64,000 nucleotides of DNA from Mytilinidion resinicola (Eukaryota > Ascomycota > Dothideomycetes > Mytilinidiales > Mytilinidiaceae), in contig NW_022985438.1 of the NCBI RefSeq assembly GCF_010093595.1, positions 485,241-549,240 on the forward strand, read 5' to 3'. Numbering within the stretch: position 1 is the first letter of the stretch; the number at the start of each line of letters is the position of its first letter. Made by a program: the position numbers and the translations under genes. Below, one piece after another: positions 35,848 to 47,144 of the stretch. Under the pieces are notes generated by a model, which searched no databases, was not told where the DNA came from, and saw nothing but the letters and a program-made list of their open reading frames with translations.

Positions 35848-36714
35848 TTAGTCTTCCGGAATGACGCAAAGACATTTTTCTCCTGTGTCCTCATCTATCA
35901 CTTCCTCGCCATCGAGTCCAAAATCATCACCAGTCGCATCGCTCTCCGCGAAGCCTTCAATCTCCATTTCCACTAATCCGTCGTCCTTGGCCGTCTTTTC
36001 GTATTTGTCCTTGAATCGTTCCAGATCGAATAGAGCATCTTTGTTGTATTGGGCGTGTTTGACTTCTCCAGTCTTCTTAACCTTGATCTGCCTTAGACGA
36101 AACGCAAACACGAAATCATCTACATCTCCGAATTCCGCCTCTGTTCTTGCAGTCCTATGGCACTCATATTCTGGGCCTGCGCCCAGTGGAACGCCAGAAA
36201 ATAGCGTGGCATCTACCCCCGCATGCGTATAGAAACCCTGGTCCTGTATGACTTTACTAACTCCGGAAGCTCCAGAAGCGATCATAACGCCAGTAATCAT
36301 GAACAGCCTTTCACGGAATTTATTGGCGATAATATATCTTCTGACAGACTCTTCCCAGATAGCCAATTCGATGTATTCTTGGCTTGGCACAAACCAATTT
36401 GTGCGCATGTTCTTTGCGGTTAGAGATTGCCCTTGCTGGTTTTGCTAGCTAACACCCAGGTCACCGCCCGCTCCGAGTATGGATTGTAGGAAGGATCCCC
36501 AGACGCCGATGCGGCCGCTCTTCGATTTGGCATTCCATGACGTCCAGTTACGCTGGTTGTGGGTAAAGATGGAGCATGATTCTAATGGGGGAGTAGACGT
36601 GTTGATCGGCTCATCTGGTAAAGAAGGTGATGATATGATACCACTGAGTCTGATGGGGCCCTCCGGTGGGCATGTACGTGTAGGCGCGAGAAAGTAGCAT
36701 GGCTTGGAAGCCAT
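35848..36714 (-). pseudogene. Gasdermin-like pore-forming protein family member, interrupted by one in-frame stop
   Basis: One continuous minus-strand frame of 289 codons from the ATG at 36714 to a stop at 35848, broken only by an in-frame TAG at 36445-36447, after 89 codons. The N-terminal part reads YFLAPTR...GPIRL. After the stop come FVPSQEYIELAIWEES, ERLFMITGVMIASGASG and DFVFAFRLRQIKVKK. The arrangement of a strand with an ITG core and a late FAFRLRQIKVK strand recalls the N-terminal domain of gasdermins. The length (under 300 residues) fits fungal members, which have a short C-terminal inhibitory tail; here the last 55 residues are acidic. Fungal gasdermins permeabilise membranes after cleavage by a partner protease, and a protease locus lies 1.2 kb away. 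The family name is an inference; the alternative is an unnamed fungal family. Confidence 0.5.
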
Positions 36715-36925
36715 GACTTCTGTGATATTGGGCCCTTACAAAGATCTAAGTAATAAGTAAGCATCAACTTTCCTCCATAAAAATGACTTGATTCCAAGAA
36801 AGCCGTTTCCGTTGAACGAACGATAACACAAAAACTCACGGATACTCTGATAACCACACCGCGTATACGGAAGGCTGACCTCTGATTAAGTTTTTCCTCC
36901 CAGCCGCTTTCCAAACGCAATTGCT

Positions 36926-37483
36926 TCAGGCGCAATACCGAATTACTATATCTGTGTCATAGTTAGCAGCCATCCGCTTTACTGAGATCTTACTAGCTTT
37001 TACCCCCGCCTGATCTTCTGTATAGGGCTGAAGTCGACCTGATGATCTTGCCTTCTTTGCCTTTTTCTTCACGAGGCTGATTTTTCCTTGCACTCTAGCA
37101 GCTTGTACTAAGTTCTGGTTAGACTCCAGCTTTATCCGTGGTGGCGAGTGAGCTGGCGGCGAGTAAGTTGATGATATACTAGGTGAATATCTGTAGGAGT
37201 CTGGCCTATCCTGATAGCGATAATAGCAGCAGAAGAGGAGTAGAACCATGAAGCCTAATAGAGATCCAAGAACTGCTCCTACTAATACACCAGGGCTCGG
37301 TCCGCTAGATTGGGACTCTGTAGATGTTCCGGCTATTGCAATTAAGGTTGCAGAAAGTCGGAATATTGTTGTTATGTAGGTGGTAGTTGATCTTTCGATG
37401 GTGAGAATAATAGGCGCTGGTGTGCTTGTAGGAGAGGGTGTGATCCAAGCAGGCTCCCGATGCGCAACGTTCACGACGGGCAT
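36926..37483 (-). CDS. Single-pass membrane protein, function unknown
   Basis: Uninterrupted frame of 185 aa. The first part (about residues 1-64) is Ser/Thr/Pro-rich and probably extracellular. One transmembrane segment follows at about residues 66-88 (GVLVGAVLGSLLGFMVLLL), then CCYY and a basic cytosolic tail with a KKKAKKAR patch. No signal peptide is seen, so the segment would act as anchor. It sits between the gasdermin-like locus (same strand, 211 bp away) and the divergent protease. Similar Ser/Thr-TM-basic proteins are common in fungi, and no function can be assigned. It looks intact, but one or two unrecognised introns cannot be excluded. Confidence 0.6.
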   Translation of the reverse strand: MPVVNVAHREPAWITPSPTSTPAPIILTIERSTTTYITTIFRLSATLIAIAGTSTESQSSGPSPGVLVGAVLGSLLGFMVLLLFCCYYRYQDRPDSYRYSPSISSTYSPPAHSPPRIKLESNQNLVQAARVQGKISLVKKKAKKARSSGRLQPYTEDQAGVKASKISVKRMAANYDTDIVIRYCA

Positions 37484-37912
37484 CAGCGTTATATGCTCAC
37501 CATCGTCGAACGAATGTGCGAACTCGAAGTTGAGACAGTTGCTGGCAATTGCTGCGTTGTATCGAAGCGCATTCTACGGAGGCCGGGTCTCCAGCCATCT
37601 CACTTCAAAAGTAGAGGGCGGTCAAGGCTACAGTAGCACGTGTGAGAGGGCAATCTAGAAACAGGAAGGGGTTGAGCTTTGTGCTTCGTACAGGTAAACC
37701 TCGAGTGGCTGAGGCTGGTATCATGCGTACTAGTCGTTTCACAGAACAATGACAAGGCACGGCGTACCGGTGCCCCATCCACAGATTTCCAGCGCTGCCT
37801 AGTCCTGGCCTCCTCTGGGCGACATGATTTCTACAGCAGCTTGCTAGTAGAGGCAAACACAAGTTCTACTTTCAAGGCTACTCTTTACTCTGATTATTCA
37901 ATATCGAAAAGG

Positions 37913-40900
37913 ATGAGTATACCAGCTGCTTCCGCAGCCACGGAGGCCATTATCCTCAAGCTCATCGGCCAAGGGGACGATCACGAAGACTGCAAACGGT
38001 ATGATCGGGCGGCAGAAACATTCGAAGAGGCTGCTTCAACTGGCGGAACAATTACTCGGATACAATCACAGCGACACTCTTGACATAAGAGACAAATGGG
38101 CCGACAGTCTTCAGTCTGCAGAAAAATATACGGTAGCAGCTTCATGCAATGCCCAGAGCCTCATGCGACGACAAGAATGTGTGCCAAAACGCCTTTCCCC
38201 AAAATTCGCTGAATGGCTCGAGGAGGTCTTGGAGAACCGTAGGAGGCTTGCGGAGAACTATTCGAAAGCTGGTTGGTCGACGGACTCTATCAAGCAATAT
38301 CGTCAAGTGCTTGCCGACAAGGCTAGCCTATCGAATACTTCAGACTTGGAGACGTATTGCAGTGATCGATGTATCCTGGCCGAAGAACTCGACAAGACCG
38401 GAAAAGCAGAAGATATGAAAGAAGCGGTCAACATCTACCAGGAGACTTTAGCGAAGACGGAAACAGTCCTCGGGTCTGAGCATGTCCAGATCGTCAGATT
38501 CCGGTATGGTCTTGGTGTGGAACTCGCCAGACTGGAGAAATTTGAAGACGCGAAGAGCATTCTTCGAAAGAACGTCCAGGTGCCGAGTGCGCAACCTGCG
38601 GCTAATCTCACCCAAGATGGCATAGCGGAAATACTGGCAGACACGAAAGTGTCTCTTCGAACATGCGAAATGGCGATAGCTAAGAAGCTTGAGCTGGAAA
38701 AGCAGATCAAAGCACAGGCAGAGAAAGAGTACCAAAATCGGTTGGAGACAGATCGCCACGAAAGAGAGCTCCATGAGGAACGGCGCCTGACGGAGGAAAG
38801 CTGATTACGAGAACGTAGAAAACAGCACAAACCAGACGAAGTCCCCTCGTTAGTAGAGAAAAGGAACGTCTTGGCGCCGAGCAGGACAAGCCAGGACGTC
38901 TCGCGGTTTGTGCTGGACCAGTTCCAGAGAAGTTCCCCCAAGTAGATAGGCAGGCGGTATGCGAGGCTTCCGCGGAGAGATATCAGCAAGAGAAGAAGAC
39001 TGTGCTTAAAAGCGAAGCCCACAGGCCGCGATTCGATACTTTCGAGAGCCCGCCAACGGAAAATAGAGGCGATAGAGATAAGCCGAAACAGGAGCGGCCA
39101 GAGCAGCATCTACCTGAAGAAAAGCGTGAAGAGAAAGAGATCTTAGACGCTAGAAAGGGGGAGGTCACGAAACCATCACTTGAAGCAAGAAGTCATCAAG
39201 CCGCAGACGATCCAGCTCTTGATGTCGCACAAGAATCGGGTGCGGGGAGAGTTTGCGATGAGAGTAGCGAGAAAATGCCTATAAAGGATGGAGCACAGAC
39301 CGCGCCACCTGAAGTTTGCCAGAACCAAGAGGGATCTATAGAGCAACAAGCATATGTGCACCTCCCAGACACCAACAAACCGACGCTGATTGAAGCAGCT
39401 CCGCTTAAGCCTGATTTCAATATACACAACCCGTTCTCTGGACTACTCAATCTATTTCCGAGCGTCGGCTTCCAAGAGATGTCTAGACATAGAGCAACAT
39501 CAAACCCAAATCCCTCAGACCGACAGCCTGAGTGCTACTCAGGGCCATCCAAATTAGACAAGTGTACGACAAGCGTCAGCCTCCAGAGTTCAAAAAGTAA
39601 TGCATCAAGAACTCAAGTGAATCATGCCGACGCAAAGAAGGCAATCGTCCCTACAGGTTCCCCTGAAAAACAGCCTATAGACGCCCCAACGGCCAATATG
39701 CTGCAGGAAAGCTCGCGAACGGTTCAACCCAGAATTTAAATTCCTTCCATTGAGATAGCGCCAATCAAACCTATGGATTCTGCTTTTGGTTGGGGCCTGC
39801 CAGGCGGCTGGAGAAGGGAGTTCGATGTACCGGATATTAAAGCACCTACGGAAGTGCTCAAAAGAGCACACTCAGATGAGGACATGCGCATGTCTGCTAC
39901 AGACCACCTAAGGGCTGAAATTGAAATCACTAGGCCCTCCTCGGCGATGGGCCACAAGGTTAATGGCCGACTCTTAGATTGGCCGTGTCCCCAGCCTAGG
40001 CCTCAAGTTGCGTACGTACCGAGCAGTCCATAAGTGGTAATAACACATGAACAGACCAGAGTAGGCAGATAAATGGTTCGCAGAACTAGAAATTGAGACT
40101 CATCCTTTCTTGGATAAGTACAAAGACTTCACACTCAAAGGGAAGCGCTACAATCATGTCAAAGTCGCAATCTTGGACACCGGAGTCGCCCGATCGACGA
40201 GAACTCAGATGCCCGCACTAATCGAGCAGCGGAAGTCGCACATCAAAGGTGGCATCGTTGGAAGTTTGGCGAAGACGTTACCCTAGAATGAGGATAGCGA
40301 CGGCCACGGAACTCATGCCGTAGGCCTGTTGCTCAAGGTCTGCCCTTTGGCCGATGTGTATGTATATCGGGTGACTGAGAACGATACGCACTCAACAAAC
40401 CGGGAACACGTGGCCGAAGCGTTGGAAGATGCTATTGGTAAAGTCGATATCATCTCTATTTCCTTTGGATGGGATTTAGATAACAATCAAAGACTCCGAG
40501 ATCTGCTTCAACGCGCCTATAGGGAGGGAGTACTCGTTTTCGCTGCGAGCTCGAATGAAGGAACGCGTGGTAGCATCGCATACCCAGCTAGATCAGACGA
40601 GGGTAAGTAAAGTCCCCCGTACAGACACTACGTGCCTTTCTCTGTGCTATCGCATGGTGTTGTCCATACGAAACGTAAATCGAGTAGCCTCTCGAGATGG
40701 CAACACTATTCGCAAAAGTATAGAGCGTGCTCTAGTAGTATCGACACCGCTCTTTATTGGGAACTCGTGCTGATTTTGTACCACCACCACAAGTCATTGC
40801 CGTCGACTCAGCAGACTACCATGGCGAGCCTTCCAAGTACAACACACCTGAAGACGATCAAAAGCTGAGATTCACTGCTCTGGGTGAAGACGTGGAATCC

Positions 40901-41203
40901 GCGTATCCTCCTCAGCGGGCCCGCGCAGGTGTAACTCCAGGATCTAAGAGGCTCTCCGGAACGTCGTGTGCAACTCCCATAGCGGCAGCGACGGCTGCCA
41001 TGTTGCTAGAATTTGCGAAACAGCCACCCTTGGGCTTCGATCCCAGCGTTCTACAACATCTCAAAATGGTAAGGGGGATGCGGGCAGTACTCACGAAACT
41101 GGCATCTCAGAAGAAAGCTCAGGCCTCACGTTTCAAATCATTTAAACCCCCGGGAGCTATTCCGCTGCACGGAGCATCATCAAGACGGCGGCGAATGGAG
41201 TGA
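37913..41203 (+). pseudogene. Subtilisin-like (S8) serine protease with N-terminal TPR-like repeats, disrupted
   Basis: The N-terminal part reads as TPR-like repeats (RAAETFEEA, then LLQLAEQLLGYNHSDTLDI, AVNIYQETLAKTETVLGSEH). A charged coiled-coil and disordered linker (38650-39990) follows, then an S8 domain. All three catalytic residues are readable: Asp in VAILDTGV (40176-40178), His in DGHGTH (40305-40307) and Ser in SGTSCATP (40964-40966). Breaks are a frameshift near 38030, TGA at 38802, a frameshift near 38860, TAA at 39737 and TAG at 40284. Two introns are likely, 40015-40064 and 40603-40793; the second restores the frame. The repeat-plus-S8 architecture matches proteases paired with fungal gasdermins, such as HET-Q2, and it lies divergent to the gasdermin-like locus. 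Confidence 0.75.
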
Positions 41204-41623
41204 CCTCGCGTCCCCCAGATTCAGAGCTGCCGATGATATTGTACGGTGCTTAGGTAAAGAGTTCGGAGACATCGTGGGGAAAGAGATCTATGCTCACATA
41301 TCTGCCGAGTTTAGGACTCGCAAATAATGACCAAGAGGAGCTGGGTTATGGTTATCAGGTGTTGAATTCCGGACAAGGTTGAGTTCTCAGATAGCGTAAA
41401 TCCTTTACCAATGTTTTATATAATTCCTTCAGATACCTCTCGTCTAAAGAGTAGGCAGTCAGTGCTTGACTCTGAAACTCCTCGAGACCTGACCTGCTGA
41501 TGATTTACGGTAACGTGCTGTGCTATTTGGAGATTAACCTTCAACCTGTCAAAGAACAATCCCACGTCAACCTCAGAATGAAGTTGCGATTCCCAAAACC
41601 ATACCTAGCCCTATTAATAGTCA

Positions 41624-43070
41624 TTACCTATCGCTCCAGTCGGCAAAGCTCAGATCCACTCCGACAGCACGAAATCTAGGCACCAACCCCGATATATTTA
41701 CGGATGCACGACATCGTCTCTCTAGCAAAATGACTCTCCGCAAGTTCGGCAAGCATTCTTGGAGCCATGGAATGAGCTCAAAAAGAGGCTCCAGGTTGGT
41801 AATAGTTCCGCCCCTCTTCCACGTTCCGACATCGGTCATCGTAAAAGTAGGACCGGCGCAGTACTCGTAGTACCATACCTTGAAGCCGAGGGTCTCTAGT
41901 GATCGAGGCAGCATCATGGCCACTTTTTCTCCGGCGCGGTCAGGCTCGGTACTATTCTCGAAGAACGCGAAGGATGGAGCTACAAGGCTGTGAAGCTTGT
42001 GAAACCCTTCCAAGGATCGCAAGGGAGCGGCATTGTTGTTCAGTGGAAGGATTTCCAAGTGCTCCAAGGTATCGTGGTGATATAGGAGTATTGTGACCAC
42101 GTCATCTAGCTGTTCCCTAGCTACGTGTGGTACGTATATTGGATCTGCGATGGCAATTTCGGCTTTGAATCTCTTGATGCCTTTGAAAGATTAGAGAAAC
42201 GAGGTCAGAAATTCGGGCGTGTGTACCCCTTCGATGTGAAGATCGACTACGTTAGAAGAATTTCGGGCGGCCACCTGCATGAATGGCTCAGCGTCCTGAA
42301 GGTGCCATGCTTTCTTGACCTTGAGCTTTCGCAATGAGGGAATGGTTGAAAAAGAGTCAAACAACTTTGAGCCGATATTATCTTGTACAGGATTGTCGGG
42401 AGGGCAGTCTCCAAGGTAGTAGATACTGAGCTTCAGGAGCGATCCAAGGATTGGTCTTGAATGTGCTATTGCGAGTGTGCGTAGAAAGGCCGGTAAAAAG
42501 TCGTCGTTGTAGGTATCAAGCTCCCTGAGATTCGACGTGAGGGAAAGGAGGCCAGCTACCATAGCTACGTAATTCTGCAGTTCAATCTGCAAGCAGCCAG
42601 GCCCTCTTGATTTTAGGTGAGATCTTCAATGCTTGGACGTGCTTGCGGAGACGTTCCCAAAGCTGCAGTCGCACCCTGGAGTCTGAGTATGAAGAGAACC
42701 GATAATCTGGTTCCAGGATCGTTAGACTCATTGAACGCACCTTTACAGCCAAGCTGGGATTGTCGAAAAGTGTTTTGAGGAGTCGAAAGAATTGTCGTGT
42801 TCCAACTCTCACTGAGGCTGCGGTATAGAGAACATCCTGAGTGCACCTAGCGAACTTCCTTGAGACGAGGGCCACCTTCGGTATGCGGTATTCCATTTGG
42901 CTGATTTGTGAGATAATGATCACTAGTAATTCGTCTGGAAGGTGTTGAATTGTTCTCAGACCTATTGGCTCGAGCATGCCGAGCAGCCTATTCGAAGGCG
43001 GGAGTTGCTGCATATTGTGGTTGTCGTTGGAATCGATCATGTCAATCTCGACGTGATCTGGTGATGCCAT
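41624..43070 (-). pseudogene. F-box protein with leucine-rich tail, disrupted
   Basis: The first frame (43070-42582) carries an F-box-like segment at about residues 38-80 (IQHLPDELLVIIISQISQM) followed by ALVSRKFARCTQDVLY. The frame is lost near 42590 but coding continues in another frame (LQNYVAMVAGLLSLTSNLREL) down to an in-frame TAA at 42191-42193. Sequence after this stop remains coding in the same frame to the end at 41624 (IADPIYVPHVAREQLDDVV, then HHDTLEHLEILPLN). So there is one frameshift and one stop over about 480 codons. F-box proteins link substrates to SCF ubiquitin ligases, and fungal families of this kind are large and poorly conserved. A sequencing error could explain one break but hardly both. 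Confidence 0.7.
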
Positions 43071-43357
43071 GTCGAAAGCATAGAAAGTAGTATGGAGCTT
43101 TATCGGAGTGTACTACTTCAGCGAACCGGTAAAAATCTACAGTGGCGGGTCGTTCTTCGAATCTGTGTACACCCCTGTCAAAGGCAATCTCACGAGTCCA
43201 TCAAAGGTCCGAAGTGCTTCAATATCATCTGATTCATAATAATGAAAGAAATACTATGAAGTGCCTCAAGCAGCGGCAACAACGTGTAAACAAATGATTG
43301 AGACATCATATGAGAGCTGGCTCCAATTTATCGTCCCAATCAGCAGCCCTTGGGCCC

Positions 43358-45104
43358 TCACCCCGTCTTCTCAGCGGCGACGTCCTCGTGGTGCATCGCC
43401 GCCTCCTTGTCCGTCACATCACCGTGCTCAAGTGCGACGATCTTGCGGAACTCAACTCTAGTCTTCCACGGCTTAATGCCGCTGAAGAACATCTCTTCCA
43501 CATCCTCCAACGTCTTGCCGGACGTTTCAGGGAAGCAGAAGAACGTGTGAATCGACATCGTGGTGCAGAAAACGCCGAAGATGACATAGACCTTCCATTG
43601 GATGTTGACAAACGCAGGCGGGACGAAGTAGGACAGAGCGAAATTGAAGATCCAGTTCGCGGACGTGCACAGCGCAACGGCCTTGCCACGGACGCGGAGA
43701 GGGAAGAGCTCGGGAGGGTAGATCCATGATACGGGTCCCCAAGTAGGCGCGTATGAAGCCACGAAAAGGTATGTGCAGGCAATTACTGCCTTTGCCGGTG
43801 CGCCGGCGATTTGCCAGCTCTCCTCGGGCACGTTGTCAACGCCTCCTGGCGGAGCCGCTTTGCCATAGCTGGCCATCAGACCTGCGTTAGCGTACATCCA
43901 GATGGACATCAACGTAGCACCGATAATGAGAGGGCCACGGCGACCCCAACGATCAATGAAGATGAGGGCGAAGATGGTCATCACGACGTTGATGACATAT
44001 TGAATGGAAGAGGCGACTAGGTTTGTGTTGCCGGTCAGTCCAGCCATGCCGAAAACGTAGGTGATGTAGTACCTGGATCGCTCTAGGTTAGCTACGCTAC
44101 AGTATGTAAAAGATAGGAACGAGGAACTTACATCATGACGTTCATTCCCGTGAGCTGCGACCAAATCTGCGTAAATACACCAATGTGGGTTCGGTTGATC
44201 ATCTTTGACTTGAAAAGTTCGAAGTAGGTAACGTCGGCATTGGTGCGCTCGAACTCGCACATATCCTTGATCTCGCGAAGCTCACGACCAACAAAGGGTG
44301 CCTGAGGGTCACCCTTGCCGTGCACCAGCGTAAGTACCTCGTGGCACTCCTCCCATCGATCTTGCTTAGCGAGCCAACGAGGTGATTCGGGCAGGAAGAG
44401 AAGGCCCACGAACAATCCAATGGCGGGAATCATCTGCAGTCCCCAGGGGACACGGAAGGCGGCAGTGCCGTTGATGAAGGAGCAGCCGTAACTGATGTAG
44501 AACATAATCTATATGCTGTAAGTAAAGGCGATGCAAAACAAACGAGGCGGTGATTGCACGTACCAAGATACCCCATGTAATGGCCCACTGCTGAGTTCCT
44601 ACGACACGGCCTCGCATACTCGGGATAGCGAGCTCCGATACGTAAACGGGAACTTGTGCGGAACAGATACCAACTGCAAGCCCGTTGATAAAGCGGCCAA
44701 CAACGAGCATTCCGATGTTTTGGGACGCGCAGATGAGGATAGATCCAATACACCAGACAATGGAACCGACTTGAATGGCTTTTTTCCTACCAAGCAAATC
44801 CGACAGGAATCCTGAGAGGAGGGCACCGACGAAGGAACCTCCGGGCATAGAAGCAGTAATGCCGCCCTGCACGTCGGCCTTTGGTCCAGAGCACTTGCTG
44901 TCGTTGAAAGGCGGCCCATCGGGGCCTTGATTGAAGTAACACTTGTATTGCTGGGTACCCAGACTGATGACGCGTTAGTGAACAGCCAAAAACGGGGTCT
45001 TGATAGTAGAAATCTTACATAGCACTCATCGAGGAGATATCGAAGCCAAAAAGGCCTCCTCCGATGACCGCAATAGCGGTGATGATGTAGATGTTTCCAA
45101 TCAT
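43358..45104 (-). CDS. MFS sugar transporter (hexose transporter family)
   Basis: Four exons on the minus strand: 45104-45019, 44963-44564, 44508-44132 and 44072-43358, with introns of 55-59 nt, giving 525 aa. It begins MIGNIYIITAIAVIGGGLFG, the first Met after an upstream stop, and the normal start for this group. Sugar-porter signatures are present in order: SDLLGRKKA, GRFINGLAVGICSAQVPVY with the following PSMRGR, PESPRWLA, WSQLTGMN, FIDRWGRRG and PETSGKTLEDVEEMF. Twelve membrane helices are expected. It should import glucose or a related hexose by proton symport or facilitated diffusion at the plasma membrane. The close match to high-affinity fungal glucose transporters is from memory of the family. 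It borders the decayed region but has no breaks. Confidence 0.93.
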
Positions 45105-45198
45105 GTTGGCGGTTCGTCGGCCACGACCAAGCTGTTACTCTGGAAAGGCGGCGCTCGTGGTGCTCTACAAACACCACGAAGATGCGAGAGACGGCCAC

Positions 45199-45207
45199 TT
45201 AAATAGT
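45199..45207 (-). promoter_or_regulatory. TATA-like box of the sugar transporter gene
   Basis: On the minus strand ACTATTTAA lies about 95 bp upstream of the ATG at 45104. Position and sequence suit a TATA element, but it is a single weak match. Confidence 0.3.
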
Positions 45208-47144
45208 TGCGGCGCCCCAGCACCACGGGAAGGAGACCTTCCCGCCCCGTTTGGGGTAACATCTCCACCACGACGGGTTCCCCGCGAAAGGAGACGTTAG
45301 CAGGTTGGTGTGGCGTCCGGGGCCCACCCCCTCTCCAACGTGGTATGGAACCCGATGAGCGGGCAAGAAGTGATCTCCGCAAGACCCACACTGGTGAGAG
45401 CTCTCGGTCGGGGTTGGATGACATGGCAGCGGTACGGCAGGCAGGTGAGGCCCGCGTCCCTGGATCAGCGCTGAAGTCTTACCGATCAGCAAGAAGCTCG
45501 CCGTTGCGAGGACCAAGGCCGGCCTCTTCACACAAGAACAAAATGCTTGAGCTCTCTTTTTTCCATCTGCTCAAGCGCTGGAAAGACTTCTAAGCATTTT
45601 GAAGCACTCCTAGGCTCGTCCAGGATCCCCAGACACGAGCATCGCATCCAAACATCCGATGACATGGCAGCTCTTCCTGTGGCCCTCGCGTTTCGCAGAC
45701 CCCTGCCACGCCGCTGACGACTTTGCGTGTCTGTCGCGCGACGTTGCATGCGGCGTCAAGCTTTACACGGCAATGGTGTGTGATGGGGGCCGCAAAGCGC
45801 TGCCGATCAGCCAGGCAGCCTGCCCATAGGGACGAGCATTTATGCCGCTAGCAGGCCGATGAGCCGAGAAGACGAGCAAGGCTTCCCCATACGCCTTACC
45901 CAGCGCGTAGCGAAGCCGGTTGACGCTTCACTTTTGTTGGGCTCCGCTGGCGTGCAATTGGACGGACGAAAGACTTGGCTCAAGACGTAGGTGGCGAGGG
46001 GGGTGGCACGCAGCATGGCAGCCCGTCCCGTCTCTGCATTGCGGGGTGGATTTCGATGTCACGATGCTCCTGCAGAGCTCGCGTAGTTTCTTTTTCGGGC
46101 TCGCGGCGAAGGCTAGCAAGGGAGAGGTTGGAGAGTGGTCGGCTGATGATAATTGTGAAGGTGCGTTGATGGAAATGCGCCATGCTTTGATTCTTTGTCG
46201 AGATGTGAACGTCGGCATTCAGCATGCTGAGGGCTGGTCGATAGCAAATGCGAACGAAAGTAGCTAGCATATACTGAGGTCTCGATGCCCAAAGGACTTG
46301 GTGAGGAGGCTTTCTCCTATATGCGGTCGTGTTGTAGGAGAGGTGGAGAGCTGCAGTCTCGCAGTAGACATCGATTCTGGAGGCGGGCCGACTTCCGCTC
46401 TAGGAAGCATACCGCTCCCAACTAGGGAGACTGACCAAGACAACAAATGGTCTCAATTCTAACGGAGATATCGGCTGTGACGGCACACTGTATGTAGGGT
46501 GATCCAGTTTGTGTGGCTGGCTTCCAATAAGCCATTTGTCTTGGGGCCAAAAGCTCTCCGCAGACTTGCTCTCCCAAATTCCCAGAGCGTTCTGAGATCC
46601 CTCTACATTTTGGTATTAGAACCAAACTAATGCTATGGATGCCTGAGAAACTAAGCTACAACGAGATTAAGTATCTTCTACTATTAAATCATTCCACCAT
46701 TGATTGTTCAACGGTTATCCACTCGACTAGATGCCCGAACCCATCCTCGCTGCAAGATATCCCGAGTCGGTGCTAGGTAGCCCCGCAATAAAATTGCACG
46801 CAATGGAAATTGGGCTACCGTTTGACTAACCAAAGACGGGCTAGCTATGGTACTCCTCACAGCGGTATCGAGGGAGCAATAGTGGCGCCCGATCAGTGAG
46901 GTTTGCGTGTGTTCAAGCATATGACCTAGTACCTGTACTGATTAAGAAGGCTGACCAGGTCGACATAGGTGGTAAAGACACGAGAAGGCTGTTTTAGACT
47001 TTTTTTTATAGTCTATTTAGGAAGGCTCTAGTAAAGAAAGGAGAGAAAGAGAAGCTACATGACCCGGACCCAGACCCGGACCCAGACCCACACCTGGACT
47101 CATACCTGGACTCATACCAAAGGGTGTGAAAACAATGAAAAACA
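45208..47144. other. Long intergenic region, no gene seen
   Basis: About 1.9 kb. Several overlapping open frames on both strands (45207-46446) have no family features and mirror one another. Likely regulatory space for the sugar transporter plus the 3' end of the next gene. Confidence 0.5.
47061..47090. repeat. 12-bp tandem repeat (GACCCGGACCCA), 2.5 copies
   Basis: GACCCGGACCCA occurs twice in tandem and then partially, followed by a looser CACCTGGACTCATACC duplication. It lies just beyond the stop of the following minus-strand gene and may be in its 3' UTR. Confidence 0.8.

Noticed and set aside
35861..36232. Plus-strand Ser-rich 123-residue frame
   Set aside because: It is antisense to the acidic tail of the gasdermin-like frame; the Ser richness is the complement of Asp/Glu codons.
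38435..39109. 224-residue minus-strand frame
   Set aside because: It is antisense to the TPR-like and linker part of the S8 locus, which has recognisable repeats on the plus strand.
40249..40286. A 38-nt intron that would remove the TAG in the S8 domain
   Set aside because: It is very short, has no branch site and weak donor context; a premature stop is simpler.
25447..43070. RIP leaking from the repeat island as the cause of all pseudogenes
   Set aside because: Many lesions are frameshifts, which RIP does not cause, composition is normal, and intact genes lie between the island and this region.
45199..45531. 110-residue minus-strand frame upstream of the sugar transporter
   Set aside because: It overlaps the TATA-like box and frames on both strands; the transporter start at 45104 fits the family without it.
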